From a bacterium YEK0313 (GTDB lineage: Bacteria; Pseudomonadota; Alphaproteobacteria; Rhizobiales; Phreatobacteraceae), in NCBI GenBank assembly GCA_000751295.2, contig CCMO02000001.1:3025501-3089500 (forward strand): a stretch of DNA of 64,000 nucleotides, read 5' to 3'. Positions 52,697 through 62,800 of the stretch are shown here, in pieces; position 1 is the first letter of the stretch, and the number at the start of each line of letters is the position of its first letter. A program made the position numbers and the translations under genes. Below the pieces are notes generated by a model, which ran no database searches, was not told the origin of the DNA, and was given only the letters and a program-made list of their open reading frames with translations.

Positions 52697-53056
52697 ATGG
52701 CCAAGGCCGCGCCGCTGACGATCTACGGCATCAAGACCTGCGACACGATGAAGAAGGCGCGCACCTGGCTCGAGAGCCATGGCCGGCCCTACGCCTTCCA
52801 CGACTACCGCGAGGCGGGCCTCGACAGGCCGCGGCTGGAGCAGTGGGTGAAACAGGTCGGCTGGGAAATTCTGCTCAACCGCAACAGCACGACCTTCCGC
52901 GATCTCCCAGAGTCTGAGCGCAGCGGTCTGTCCGAGGAGAAGGCGATCGGCCTCATGCTGGCGCAGCCGACCATGATCAAGCGGCCAGTGCTCGATCTCG
53001 GCGACAGGCTGCTGGTCGGCTTCAAGCCCGATGCCTATGCCAAGGCTTTCGGCTGA
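52697..53056 (+). CDS. ArsC/Spx family protein (glutaredoxin-like fold)
   Basis: About 119 residues. TIYGIKTCDTMKKARTWLESHG shows one active-site cysteine, Cys14, in CDTMKKA, the typical CxxxxK pattern of ArsC-like proteins of the YffB group. LNRNSTTFRDLPESERSGLSEEKAIGLMLAQPTMIKRPVLD is the family core, with the conserved RP region. Such proteins are often not arsenate reductases but thiol-linked proteins of unknown role. ATG 52697 is preferred to the GTG at 52667. It is 79 bases after the LysR gene. Confidence 0.87.
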   Translation: MAKAAPLTIYGIKTCDTMKKARTWLESHGRPYAFHDYREAGLDRPRLEQWVKQVGWEILLNRNSTTFRDLPESERSGLSEEKAIGLMLAQPTMIKRPVLDLGDRLLVGFKPDAYAKAFG

Positions 53057-53111
53057 GACGGCGCTTCCGGTTCAAGGCCGATCCGGATGATGCGGGCGCC
53101 CCCGTCCAGCC

Positions 53112-53798
53112 TCATGCCGGGGCGGCGGCGGTTTCGATCATCCAGGCGCTCGCAAGATCCAGCATCTCGGCCAGCACGTCGGCGTCGCGCCGGCCGCTGG
53201 AGGCGCGCACATGAAAGGAATGGTCGGCATCGTCGAACAGTGCCAGGCGGGCCCGCGCGCCGAGCTGGGCGACCGTCGGCCGCAGCAGGTCAAGCTCGGC
53301 GAGGGTGTCGCGTGTGCCCTGGAGGAACAGCATCGGCAGCCCGACATCGGAAAGATGCGCGGCGCGCTCGCGTGACGGCTTGCCGGCGGGGTGCAGCGGA
53401 AAGGCGAAGAAAACCAGGCCGCGCACGCCGTCCAGCGGCTGAAGGCTTTGCGCCTGCGAGGTCATGCGGGCGCCGTACGACCGGCCGCCGGCAAAGCGCG
53501 GCAGGGCCGGCGCGCGCCGCCTGGCCTCGGCGACCGCGGCCCGCACCGCCTGATGCGCCACGGCCGGCGTATCGGGGCGCCTGGAACCCCGCTCCATGTA
53601 GGGAAACTGGTAGCGCAGCGTCGCGATGCCGCGCTCGGCGAGACCATCGGCTGTCGCCGCCATGGCGGCATGGGTCATGCCAGCGCCGGCGCCATGAGCG
53701 AGGACGAGCGCGGCGCGCGCGTCCGCAGGCGCCTGCCAGAGGCCCGAGACGGGTTCGGCAGCGGCGATGGCGATCGTGATGGGCTTTGCCTCGGTCAT
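53112..53798 (-). CDS. Alpha/beta-hydrolase family protein (dienelactone hydrolase/KANL3-Tex30 type)
   Basis: A 228-residue alpha/beta hydrolase. The oxyanion region is ALVLAHGAGAGMTH (about 29-42), the nucleophile elbow GGRSYGARM (GxSxG, Ser107 approximately), with Asp in FLQGTRDTLAEL and His in DDADHSFH. The short size and GAGAGM loop match the Tex30/KANL3-like dienelactone hydrolase-related group. The ATG overlaps the Nudix stop by four bases (ATGA), so the two are translated together. Confidence 0.87.
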   Translation of the reverse strand: MTEAKPITIAIAAAEPVSGLWQAPADARAALVLAHGAGAGMTHAAMAATADGLAERGIATLRYQFPYMERGSRRPDTPAVAHQAVRAAVAEARRRAPALPRFAGGRSYGARMTSQAQSLQPLDGVRGLVFFAFPLHPAGKPSRERAAHLSDVGLPMLFLQGTRDTLAELDLLRPTVAQLGARARLALFDDADHSFHVRASSGRRDADVLAEMLDLASAWMIETAAAPA

Positions 53799-54283
53799 GA
53801 TTCCCGCCTGTCCATCGGATCCGCCGTCCGGCCGGCGGCGCATACGAGGGCCTGGCGCGCGAGATCGGCCGCGCCAATGCTCAGGGCGAGATCCTCGCGC
53901 TCGAGCGTCTCGACCGGGAACCAGCGTGCCTCCAGCGCGTCGTCGCCGGCCACCGGCGCGCCGGCGCGCCAGCGGCACAGCACGGCGATCAGGATGAAGT
54001 GCTGGCGCAGCGCGCCCGTTTCGTCGTGGTCGAAGGCGTCGACCGCCGTCAGCACCTCGACGGCCTCCGCCTCGACCTGGGTTTCCTCGCGCAGTTCGCG
54101 GATCGCGGCGTCGAGCAGCGCTTCGCCCGTCTCGATCTTGCCGCCCGGAAAGCCCCACCGGCCGGCATCCGGCGGATTGGCGCGCCGCACCAGCAGCACG
54201 GCACCGTCGCGCGGCACGACGGCAATCGTCGCTGCGGTGGGACGGGCGGGCAGGGCAGCGCGGGGCGGAGCGGAGGCTGGCAC
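53795..54283 (-). CDS. Nudix hydrolase
   Basis: A 162-residue protein beginning at GTG 54283, with GAGGA nine bases upstream. The Nudix box is complete: GGKIETGEALLDAAIRELREETQVEA, with the REEL-type catalytic glutamates (about 47-72). TIAVVPRDGAVLLVRRANPPDAGRWGFPGG is the N-terminal strand region. It probably cleaves an oxidised or sugar nucleotide. Overlaps the alpha/beta-hydrolase downstream. Confidence 0.93.
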   Translation of the reverse strand: MPASAPPRAALPARPTAATIAVVPRDGAVLLVRRANPPDAGRWGFPGGKIETGEALLDAAIRELREETQVEAEAVEVLTAVDAFDHDETGALRQHFILIAVLCRWRAGAPVAGDDALEARWFPVETLEREDLALSIGAADLARQALVCAAGRTADPMDRRES

Positions 54284-54329
54284 GGCGCGGCGTCCTCGGG
54301 AACGGTCCGGCCCGGCGGCCGGATCCGGG

Positions 54330-54944
54330 TCAGGGCGCGCGGCGGGGCCGCGGTTGCGGGAGCGGCGCGAGCGGCATGGTCATCTCGGTCGCGGGACCCG
54401 CCGTATCGGACGGCGCGAAAGCCGGGGCCGAGGGCGGCGAGGACGCATCGGCCATCGGTCCCGGACCGAGCGGGATCCGCCTGACGCCGTCGGCGGTCAT
54501 GGCGGTCAGCGCGTTCGCCGGCTGGCCGACGCCTTGCGAGACGGCGCCGCGGTCGCCGGCCGGAGCATCGCCCGGCGCATCGGTCGCCACCCGTTCCTGC
54601 CGCTTGTTCGGGTCGCTGTCCGGCTGGACCAGGCGAACGGGAGCGGAACTGTTGGACGCCAGGGCAGCGGCGGGCGGCTCCGGCTGCGGGGCGGCGGTCG
54701 TCGCGGCCCAGGCATCGGTGACGGCCGGCATGTCCTGGTAGGTGTATGTGAAGCCCGCCGCTGTCGCCGCGGCGACCAGCACGGCGCACATGGCCAGGAC
54801 CGCACGCCGGCGCCGGCCACCCTTCAGGCGGCGCGCCACGATGCGTTCCCGTTCCGGGTCGTAGAACCGTTCGTCGGCGGCCGCCGCTGCATCCGGCGCG
54901 GCGCGCGTGACGGGCTCGCCTTCGGTTGTGGGGCTCGGCGTCAT
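54330..54944 (-). CDS. Single-pass membrane protein of unknown function, Pro/Ala-rich exterior
   Basis: About 204 residues (if ATG 54944 is the start). A cytoplasmic basic stretch (IVARRLKGGRRRR) is followed by one TM segment (about 48-72: AVLAMCAVLVAAATAAGF) and a Pro/Ala/Asp-rich low-complexity exterior ending PLPQPRPRRAP. No family is recognised. The open frame runs further to 55934, but that part overlaps the NnrU gene and lacks similarity, so it is not used. A start at GTG 54983 is possible. It lies 46 bases from the Nudix gene on the same strand. Confidence 0.55.
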   Translation of the reverse strand: MTPSPTTEGEPVTRAAPDAAAAADERFYDPERERIVARRLKGGRRRRAVLAMCAVLVAAATAAGFTYTYQDMPAVTDAWAATTAAPQPEPPAAALASNSSAPVRLVQPDSDPNKRQERVATDAPGDAPAGDRGAVSQGVGQPANALTAMTADGVRRIPLGPGPMADASSPPSAPAFAPSDTAGPATEMTMPLAPLPQPRPRRAP

Positions 54945-55103
54945 CAGCTGCGATCGATTGTTGGACAGAGGAACGGCTATCACTTCCGTCGCTTGCTGGC
55001 CAGATGTTAGGTTCGGGGCAGGGTGGATGGTTGGCCCGTTTAGCTCCGCAAATGCGGCGGTGGCGTGGCGCGGCGGCAAATTTGGCATGCAAAGGGGGCG
55101 ATC

Positions 55104-55682
55104 ATGGCGATTCTGATCCTGGGCTTGGTGATATTCCTGGGCGCGCACGCCTTCACCATGGCCAGAGCGCCGCGGGCCGCCTTGATCGGCCGGCTCGGCG
55201 CCGGCGGCTACAAGGGCCTCTATTCGGCCGTCTCGCTGATCGGTTTCGTGCTGCTCGTCTATGGCTATGGCAGCGCGCGCAGCCAGGGCTACGTGCAGAT
55301 CTGGTCGCCGCCACCGGCGCTCGGCCACGTCACCGCGCTGCTGATGGTCTTCGCCTTCGTCGCGCTGGTCGCATCGCGCGGCCCGAACGGCAAGATCAAG
55401 TCGACGCTGAAACATCCGCTGCTGGTGGCGGTCAAGGCCTGGTCGACAGGCCATCTGCTGGTCAATGGCGATCTTGCCTCGATGCTGCTGTTCGGCTCGT
55501 TTCTCGCCTGGGCGGTGATTGCCCGCATCTCCATCAAGTCGCGCGCCGACGAGGTCGAGCCGCCGCCCGCCGCCTGGGGCAGGGCCGACGCCGTCGCCGT
55601 CGTCGTCGGCCTCGTGCTCGCGGTCGTCTTCATGATCTGGTTGCACCCGCTGCTGATCGGAGTGCCGGCTGTCGTGCGCTGA
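55104..55682 (+). CDS. NnrU family membrane protein
   Basis: A 192-residue protein with about five membrane segments. ILILGLVIFLGAHAFTMARAPRAALIGRLGAGGYKGLYSAVSLIGFVLLVYGYG (in blocks, about 4-60) is the NnrU signature, with a conserved HPLLVAVKAWSTGHLLVNGD segment (about 112-130). NnrU-type proteins are linked to nitrite/NO metabolism or to cell-envelope transport. ATG 55104 is preceded by AAAGGGGG; the frame from 55065 is rejected. Divergent from the unknown single-pass protein. Confidence 0.88.
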   Translation: MAILILGLVIFLGAHAFTMARAPRAALIGRLGAGGYKGLYSAVSLIGFVLLVYGYGSARSQGYVQIWSPPPALGHVTALLMVFAFVALVASRGPNGKIKSTLKHPLLVAVKAWSTGHLLVNGDLASMLLFGSFLAWAVIARISIKSRADEVEPPPAAWGRADAVAVVVGLVLAVVFMIWLHPLLIGVPAVVR

Positions 55683-55953
55683 CATGTCGCCGTCCCGGGT
55701 TCGGCCGGCTTTGAAGCCGAATGGCGGGCCGGAGCGGAGATCCGAAGCGAGAGGGTCGCCATAACAGATTGAATCGCATGGCATTCTGGTCACTTCGACC
55801 GGCCCGGCGCGCGACCGCCACGCCGGCGGCGCGCGGCAGGTTCGGCCGGACATGCGGCGGGTTTGCTTCCGCACGGGCGAATTGATAGGTTCCGCGCCGC
55901 TTTGACAGGCGGCGCACCCGGTGGACCGGGGCACCGCCCTTCTGGATGATCCG

Positions 55954-56595
55954 ATGGCCGATATTTTCGATGAAGTCGAAGAGGACCTGAGGCGCGCGCG
56001 CTTCGAGCAGTTCTGGAAGAAATATTGGCCCGTGGTCGTCGCCGTCGCCGCCGTGATCGTCGTCGGCGTCGGGGGCTGGCGCTTCTACGAGTGGCGGCAG
56101 GACCAGCAGTCGGCCGCCGCCGGCGGGCGTTTCGAGGCGGCGCTCAGGCTGTCGCGCACCAACGGTGCCGAGGCCGAGGCACAGTTCGCCGCCATCGCCG
56201 CCGACGCGCCGTCGGGCTATCGCATCCTGGCCCGCCTGCGCCAGGCGACCGAGATCGGCAGCCGTGACAAGGCGGCCGGCGCCAAGGCCTTCGACAGTGT
56301 CGCGGCCGATCCGGCCGTCGGGGCGCTGTTCCAGGATATTGCGCGGATCAGGGCCGGCTACCTTCTGGTCGACAGCGCGCCGCCGGCCGAGATCGCCAGC
56401 CGCGTCGAGCAATTGACCGGCGCGGGCCTGCCGTTCCGCCATTCCGCCCGTGAATTGATGGCACTCGCCGCCATGCGCGCGGGCGACAAGGCCGGCGCCG
56501 AGAAATGGGTCCAGGCGATCCAGGCCGATCCGGAGACGCCGCAGGGCCTGCGCGGCCGGGCCGAACTCATCGCCACCGTCATGGCCGGGAAATAA
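55954..56595 (+). CDS. YfgM-like tetratricopeptide/ancillary membrane protein
   Basis: A 213-residue protein. MADIFDEVEEDLRRARFEQFWKKYWPVVVAVAAVIVVGVGGWRFYEW shows a cytoplasmic amphipathic start and one TM segment (about 22-44), typical of the YfgM family. The rest is helical (TPR-like) with FEAALRLSR, YRILARLRQA, FQDIARIRAGYLLVD and RGRAELIATVMAG. YfgM works with SecYEG and chaperones in periplasmic folding in E. coli; in alphaproteobacteria it often lies beside der, as here. ATG 55954 rather than GTG 55921. Confidence 0.82.
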   Translation: MADIFDEVEEDLRRARFEQFWKKYWPVVVAVAAVIVVGVGGWRFYEWRQDQQSAAAGGRFEAALRLSRTNGAEAEAQFAAIAADAPSGYRILARLRQATEIGSRDKAAGAKAFDSVAADPAVGALFQDIARIRAGYLLVDSAPPAEIASRVEQLTGAGLPFRHSARELMALAAMRAGDKAGAEKWVQAIQADPETPQGLRGRAELIATVMAGK

Positions 56596-56851
56596 CCGCA
56601 TTTGCCGGCAACAGGAGATCGGCCCAGCCGCGCTGTCGCGTTTCGCTTCCTTCCGTTATAGCGCTCGGAGCGGGGTTTCGAGATCGAAAGGACGCCGGGC
56701 CGGGGCGCGGGGCATTCGGAGGACGGCATGACGGGTTCCGTTCCCCGCCTCAGGATTTTGTGCCAAGATATTGAAATATTGCCTTTTCCCGATCCTTGAA
56801 GACGGTGACGGGCTTCCAGACCAGACCTCAAGAGCCGAACGGATCTCAGAC

Positions 56852-57157
56852 ATGAATTCCTCCCGCCTCGATCGACGCCGTGTCCTTCGCGCCGGAGCGC
56901 TGGGCGCTCTCGGCCTTGGACTGACGGCCTGCGAATCGCTGCAGGACCTGCCGTCCATGTTCGAGCGGCGCCAGCCGCCACTGCCTGGCGATCGCCAGCC
57001 GGTTTTCCCCGAGGGCGTTCCCGGCGTCGATCGGTCGATCCCGCAACCGGCCAATGCGCCGCCGGATGTCGCCCAGCCGGCAGCGCCGGCCCCGGTCGAG
57101 CCGCCGCCGGCGGAGCAGCCGCGCCGTCGCCGCGCCGCCACCGAAGACCAGGGCTGA
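56852..57157 (+). CDS. Probable Tat-exported lipoprotein
   Basis: About 101 residues. The signal has a twin-arginine stretch (LDRRRVLRAG), a hydrophobic core and the lipobox LTAC, so Cys24 or so would be lipidated. The mature part is Pro-rich and of low complexity, PQPANAPPDVAQPAAPAPVEPPP, and gives no family. ATG 56852 is used; the TTG at 56771 would add 27 residues before the signal. It ends ten bases before der. Confidence 0.6.
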   Translation: MNSSRLDRRRVLRAGALGALGLGLTACESLQDLPSMFERRQPPLPGDRQPVFPEGVPGVDRSIPQPANAPPDVAQPAAPAPVEPPPAEQPRRRRAATEDQG

Positions 57158-57167
57158 CGTCGAAGCC

Positions 57168-58544
57168 ATGGCTTTCACTCTCGCCATTGTCGGCCGGCCC
57201 AATGTCGGCAAGTCGACGCTGTTCAACCGGCTGGTCGGCAAGCGCATCGCGCTGGTCGACGACCGGCCGGGCGTGACGCGCGACCGGCGCGAGGGTGAGG
57301 GCCGCCTCGGCGACCTCGAATTTTCGATCATCGACACGGCCGGCCTCGAGGAGGCCGGCACCGGCACGCTGGAAGCCCGCATGCGGGCGCAGACCGAGGA
57401 GGCGATCCGGCTGGCCGACGTCGTCATCTTCATGATCGACGCGCGGGTCGGCCTGACGCCGGACGATCACGCCTTCGCCAATCTCGTGCGCCGCTCGGGC
57501 AAGCCCGTGATCCTCGCCGCCAACAAGAGCGAGGGCAAGGTCGGCATGGCCGGCGCCTACGAGGCCTTCGGCCTCGGCCTCGGCGATCCCGTGCCGCTGT
57601 CGGCCGAGCATGGCGAAGGCTTGTCGGAGCTCTATGACGCGCTCGCCGCGCTCATGCCGGCGCCGGAGGCCGAGGAGGATGAGCCGACCGAGGGCGAGGA
57701 CGAGGTCGACGATCCCGCCAAACCCATTCCGGTCGCCATTGTCGGGCGGCCGAATGCCGGCAAGTCGACGCTGGTCAACGCCCTGATCGGCGAGGAGCGC
57801 CTGCTCACGGGGCCCGAGGCCGGCATCACCCGCGACGCCATTGCGGTCGACTGGGACTGGGGCGGGCGCAAGTTCCGGCTGGTCGACACAGCGGGCCTGC
57901 GCAAGCGCGCGCGCATCGAGGACAAGCTGGAAAAGCTGTCGGTGGCGGACGCGCTGCGCGCCATCCGCTTCGCCCAGGTCGTGGTCGTCTGCATGGATGC
58001 CGAAAAGCCGTTCGAGGACCAGGATCTGCGCATTGCCGACCTGGCCGCCAAGGAGGGCAGGGCCGTGGTGCTCGCCTTCACCAAGTGGGACCTCATACCG
58101 CACAAGGGCGGCAAGGCCGCCAGGCTGCGCGAGGAGGCCGACCACTGGCTGCCGCAGATCAAGGGCTGCCCGGTCGTCGCCAATTCGGCCGAGACCGGCC
58201 AGGGGCTCGATCGCCTGATGCAGGCGATCATCGACGCCCGCGAACCCTGGCAGCGGCGCGTGCCGACCAACCAGCTGGTGCGCTGGCTGCAGGAGACGGT
58301 GGACCATCACCCGCCGCCGGCCGTGTCCGGCCGCCGGGTCAAGCTGCGCTACATGACGCAGGCCAAGACTCGGCCGCCGACCTTCGTCGCCTTCTGCTCG
58401 CGTCCCGACGCCCTGCCGGACAGCTATCTGCGCTATCTCGTGAACGGGCTCAGGGAGAGCTTCGACCTGATGGGAACGCCGATCCGCTTCCATCTGAAGA
58501 AAACCGACAATCCCTACGCCGAGACCGGCCGGAAGGTGCATTAG
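57168..58544 (+). CDS. der: Ribosome-associated GTPase Der (EngA)
   Basis: A 458-residue protein with two tandem GTPase domains and a KH-like C-terminus. G1 motifs are GRPNVGKST at 9-17 and GRPNAGKST at 193-201; DTAG and NKSE/TKWD motifs occur in both (DTAGLEEAG, AANKSEGK; DTAGLRKRA, FTKWD). The acidic linker (EEDEPTEGEDEVDD, about 168-182) between the domains is usual. The C-terminal domain ends PIRFHLKKTDNPY. It is essential for 50S ribosome assembly. Convergent with an AraC gene. Confidence 0.97.
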   Translation: MAFTLAIVGRPNVGKSTLFNRLVGKRIALVDDRPGVTRDRREGEGRLGDLEFSIIDTAGLEEAGTGTLEARMRAQTEEAIRLADVVIFMIDARVGLTPDDHAFANLVRRSGKPVILAANKSEGKVGMAGAYEAFGLGLGDPVPLSAEHGEGLSELYDALAALMPAPEAEEDEPTEGEDEVDDPAKPIPVAIVGRPNAGKSTLVNALIGEERLLTGPEAGITRDAIAVDWDWGGRKFRLVDTAGLRKRARIEDKLEKLSVADALRAIRFAQVVVVCMDAEKPFEDQDLRIADLAAKEGRAVVLAFTKWDLIPHKGGKAARLREEADHWLPQIKGCPVVANSAETGQGLDRLMQAIIDAREPWQRRVPTNQLVRWLQETVDHHPPPAVSGRRVKLRYMTQAKTRPPTFVAFCSRPDALPDSYLRYLVNGLRESFDLMGTPIRFHLKKTDNPYAETGRKVH

Positions 58545-58572
58545 CCACGGGTTCCGGCCGCATGGCGCGGGG

Positions 58573-59616
58573 TCACCGCCGGCGCCGCGCCTCGCTCGGC
58601 GTCATGCCGTATTCCTGGCGAAACAGCCGGTTCAGCACGGTGGCTTCGGGAAAGCCGCATTCGAGCGCAATGGCGCTGATGGTCCGGCTGGCGTGCCGGG
58701 AATCGTCCAGCATGGCCCGTGCGCGCGTCAGCCGCGCGCGCCGCAGCTCGTCGGAAAAGCTGGTTCCGTGTGCGGAAAACACGCGCTGCAGGTGGCGCGG
58801 CGTGATCTTCAGCTGGATGGCGAGCCATTCGAGCGAGAGGTCCCGTTCGCCAAGATGGGCTGCGATTTCGGCAAGGGCGGCCTTGAACCGGACCGATACG
58901 ATCGTGTTGCCTGCCACGTCCTCGTGGAACTCGCGTGATGCGCCGAGCGTCAGCGCCAGCATCTCCTGCAGATGCCGGGCGGCGAGGTCACGGCCCTGCG
59001 CGTCGGCCATCGGTTCGTCGTCGAGCAGGCGTCCATAGCGGCCGAGCAGCGATAGCATCGGAACATCGCCTCGGATCGTCAGAACGGGCGCCGCGCTGAT
59101 CTGCGGCAGCATCTTGGCGATGTCGCGATGCGGCACGCGCAAGGCCCAGCATGTCCCGGTTCCAAGGACGAGACGGACTTCCCTGGCCTGGGACACGAGA
59201 ACAGCCTCTCCCGGCCGAACGTGGAACTGGGCCGCCGATGGAAGGTCCACGATCATCGGAGCCCCGGGCAGCGCCAGCATCAGGTCGTCGCTGCCGTCCC
59301 TTGCGAGTGCGGCGCTGCGGGTGAAGACCACCGAGGTCGTCACCGCGCCGCCCCAGGTCGCGCCGCGCGTGACCTGCAGACCGGCAGAATAGTCCAGCGG
59401 TCCGTCCTCCTCGCGTGGACGGACATCCACCTGAATAAGATCGCGCAGATAGTCGCGGATGGCGGAAACCCGGCTCGTTGCCTCGATGCCCTGCGTCGAT
59501 AGCCGCAATACGTGGCCGCGCTTCTCCGGTTGTTGAGCGATCTCGGGAGCGCTCCCCGGGAGACTTGTTCCGCCGGACTTTGAACCTGCCGCTTCCATGT
59601 CCAATCGCATCGACAT
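58573..59616 (-). CDS. AraC family regulator (AraC_binding_2/HTH_18)
   Basis: A 347-residue regulator. The N-terminal domain (about 45-220) has SRVSAIRDYLRDLIQVDV and GPLDYSAGLQVTRGATWGGAVTTSVVFTRSA, the AraC_binding_2 pattern. The C-terminal HTH (about 245-340) shows LSLEWLAIQLKITPRHLQRVFSAHGTSFSDELRRAR and ISAIALECGFPEATVLNRLFRQEYGMTPSEARR. Two start ATGs are possible (59616 and 59610). It lies between der and the autotransporter, divergent from the latter, which might be a target. Confidence 0.92.
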   Translation of the reverse strand: MSMRLDMEAAGSKSGGTSLPGSAPEIAQQPEKRGHVLRLSTQGIEATSRVSAIRDYLRDLIQVDVRPREEDGPLDYSAGLQVTRGATWGGAVTTSVVFTRSAALARDGSDDLMLALPGAPMIVDLPSAAQFHVRPGEAVLVSQAREVRLVLGTGTCWALRVPHRDIAKMLPQISAAPVLTIRGDVPMLSLLGRYGRLLDDEPMADAQGRDLAARHLQEMLALTLGASREFHEDVAGNTIVSVRFKAALAEIAAHLGERDLSLEWLAIQLKITPRHLQRVFSAHGTSFSDELRRARLTRARAMLDDSRHASRTISAIALECGFPEATVLNRLFRQEYGMTPSEARRRR

Positions 59617-59867
59617 CGCCTAAGGGAACGCGGCGAGATCATGTCTGGTCGCAAGCTTGACATGGACAATCATTGTGCCCCGGTCAATCCGAAAAAGTGG
59701 GCTGTTTTAGACACATATGGCTATTCCCGGTCCGAATGTCGCCCACGGTCAAGGCGGTAGGCGTCCGGTGTCGAGACGTGGCCGTTCCGTGCCGGCATAG
59801 GCTCGGCCCGAAGTGCGTTTGAGCCGACTCGTGCGTCGATCTCGGCTTTGTTCTCGAGGGCGGCCGT

Positions 59868-62800
59868 ATGGGCAAGAGTATTTTCAAGAATAGGCCGGAG
59901 GTCAGCCAGTGGGAGGGGCCGTCACCAAGACGGTGGCTTTATTCGACGTCCCTTCTGGTACTGGTCGGTGCCTTGACGCCCGGCGGCGTCCACGCACAAG
60001 CCGTCTGGACAGGCACGACGAGCGGCAACTGGTTCGACGCCAGCAATTGGGCCGTGGGCGGTGTACCCACCAACAGCGATGTTCACATCGGCACCGTGAC
60101 GCCGAATTTCACGGCCATTGCCAATGCTGGCGCAGAGGCGCAAGGCTTGTGGGTCGGCATCAATGGCGGCAACGGGCGCCTTTCGATCATCCTCAACGGC
60201 ACGCTCGACAGCCACTTCGGAACGATCGGCACGAATGCGGGCGAAAAGGGCGATATTGGCCTTTCCGGCATCAATACACGATGGACCAATACGGATGCGA
60301 TCATCGTCGGCAGCGCGGGCGAAGGCCTGTTCGAAATCGGCAATGGCGCAACGGTCCACAGCGGCTACGACTATCTCGGCTATTATGCCGGCGGGCAGGG
60401 GCTGGCCTATGTCGATGGCGTAGGGTCTACCTGGACCGTCGACCAGACGCTGACCATCGGCTACGGCGGCCATGGCGGACTGACGATTACCAATGGCGGC
60501 GTGGTGAGCAGCCAGAGCGCGATCCTGGGAGCGTCGGCGGGCGCCGAGGCCGTGGTCAATGTCAGCGGCCTCGGTTCGCAAATGCACACTTTCGGGGCTC
60601 TCGCCCAGGGCGCCCTGGTGGTTGGTCAAGGCGGGACAGGCAGGCTGACCATCGCCCAGGGCGGCACGGTGACCAATGCCGAAGGCGCGGTCGGCAGCCT
60701 GGCGGGATCGGAAGGGACCGTCTGGGTGAAGGACAGCGGCTCCTCATGGGCCACCGCCGGCATCCTCCGCATCGGCGATGCCGGCAAGGGCACGCTCAAC
60801 ATCCAGAGCGGCGGCATCGTCACCGACGCCAGCGCCACCCTGGCCGACAGAGCCGGGTCGCAGGCCCACGCCACCGTGACTGGAATCGGCTCCCGGTGGA
60901 TCCATTCCGGTCCGCTTCAAATCGGCAATGCCGGTGTCGCCGAGCTCAACATACTGGATCGCGGCCTGGTGCAGTCGATCACCGCCGGCGTCGGCGGCGA
61001 GCAGGGGGCTGAGGGAACGGTCGCCGTGAGCGGTGCCGGATCCAGGTGGGACAATAGCGGCCAGCTCAATGTCGGCTATCGGGGCACGGGCGAGGTCGAG
61101 GCCGCGAGCGGCGGCGTCATTACCTCCGGCTATGTGAACATCGCTGCGGAAACAAACTCCAGCGGTACGGTCGTCGTACGCGGCGCATTCTCAAGTCTGA
61201 AGGTCACGCACGAACTGTTCGTCGGCTTTTTGGGGTCGGGCCGGCTCATCGCCGAGACCGGCGGGACGATTGAAAGCGAAAGCGCCGTGATCGCCAGCCG
61301 GTCAGGCTCTTCCGGCATCGCGCGCGTCACCGGTGCGGGGTCGACCTGGACCAATACGGGCAACCTGACGGTCGGCGGCCAGGGCAATGGCGCCCTGATC
61401 GTGACCGGCACCGGGGCAACCGTTGCGACCGGAGGCTTTCTGACGGTGGGCGGAGACGGTCATGGAAGCCTCACCGTCACGAATGGCGGCAGCGTGAGCA
61501 GCGTCGGCGGCCATGTCGGCCGCGATGCCGGAGGCAGCGGCGAGGCTCTCGTCGACGGGATCGGCTCGCGCTGGAACACCGGCGGCGCAACCGTTTTCGT
61601 CGGGACGGGAACCACGGGACGCCTGACCGTTTCTTATGGCGCCGTCGTCGACGGTCCCGTTCAGGTGGCGGCCAATGGCACGCTGGCAGGCGACGGTACG
61701 GTCGGTGCTACCGATGTCATCGGCGGTACCCTGCTCGGTGTGCAGGGCCGCACCCTGACGATCGGCGGCCCCCTGACGCTCACACCGGACGCGCGTGTCA
61801 ATGTAACGCTTGGCGCCGCCGGCAACACCACGGGCCTGTTCAACGTGACCGGCAACCTGGTCCTGGACGGCACATTGAACGTGGCCTTCACTGCGGGCTT
61901 CGGCGCCGGCGTCTATCGCATCATCGACTATGCCGGAGCGCTCACCGATAACGGCCTCATTGTCGGCACCATGCCGTCGGGCACGATCGGCACGGTGCAG
62001 ACGGCCGTGGCCCATCAGGTCAACCTGCTGGTCTCGGGCACGGTCGACGAGGCACGGTTCTGGAACGGCACGAACACGGTCGCCGATGGCACGATCCATG
62101 GCGGCTCCGGCACCTGGTCGGCCACCAGCACCACCAACTGGACCGATGTGAACGGCGCCATCGCCGCGGCCTGGGCCGACACCTTTGCCGTCTTCCAGAA
62201 CAATCCCGGCGTGGTGACGGTCGATGGCTCATACGGCATGGTTTCGGCCATGGGGATGCAGTTCATCGGAACCGGCTGGACCGTTTTGGGCGATTCGATC
62301 ACATTGATCGGCGCCGGAGGCAGCACGACAATCCGCGTTGGCGACGGCACCCCCGGCGGTGCCAGCCACAGCGCGACCATCGGTTCGGAGCTGACCGGCG
62401 CCAGCGGCCTCGTCAAGGACGACTTCGGCACGCTGATCCTGACCGGGACAAACAGTTATAGCGGTGGCACGACGATCGCCGCCGGCACGCTCCAGATCGG
62501 CAATGGCGGCACGACCGGCTCGATCGCCGGCGCTGTTCTGAACAGCGGCGTGCTGGCCTTCAATCGCTCCGATGCCTACCAATTTTCCGGGGCGATTTCC
62601 GGTTCCGGCCTGATCCGCCAGATGGGATCGGGCATCATCGGCCTCACCGGCAATTCCGCCGCCTTCACGGGCACCACCCGTGTCGAGGCCGGCACACTGG
62701 CGGTCGACGGCGTGCTTGGCGGCGCGCTGGAGATTCTGGCTGGCGGCCGCCTGCAGGGCATCGGCACGGTCGGCGACACGACCGTCAATGGCATGATCGC

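Noticed and set aside
54945..55934. Upstream extension of the minus-strand unknown protein
   Set aside because: It overlaps the NnrU gene and its translation is Arg/Gln/Asp-rich without similarity.
59657..59690. TTGACA near 59657 as the autotransporter promoter
   Set aside because: No -10-like sequence lies 16-18 bases downstream, so a promoter cannot be supported here.
59909..61012. 367-codon plus-strand frame in the autotransporter region
   Set aside because: Arg/His-rich translation without similarity. The frame starting at 59868 gives the signal peptide and repeats and continues to the beta-barrel.
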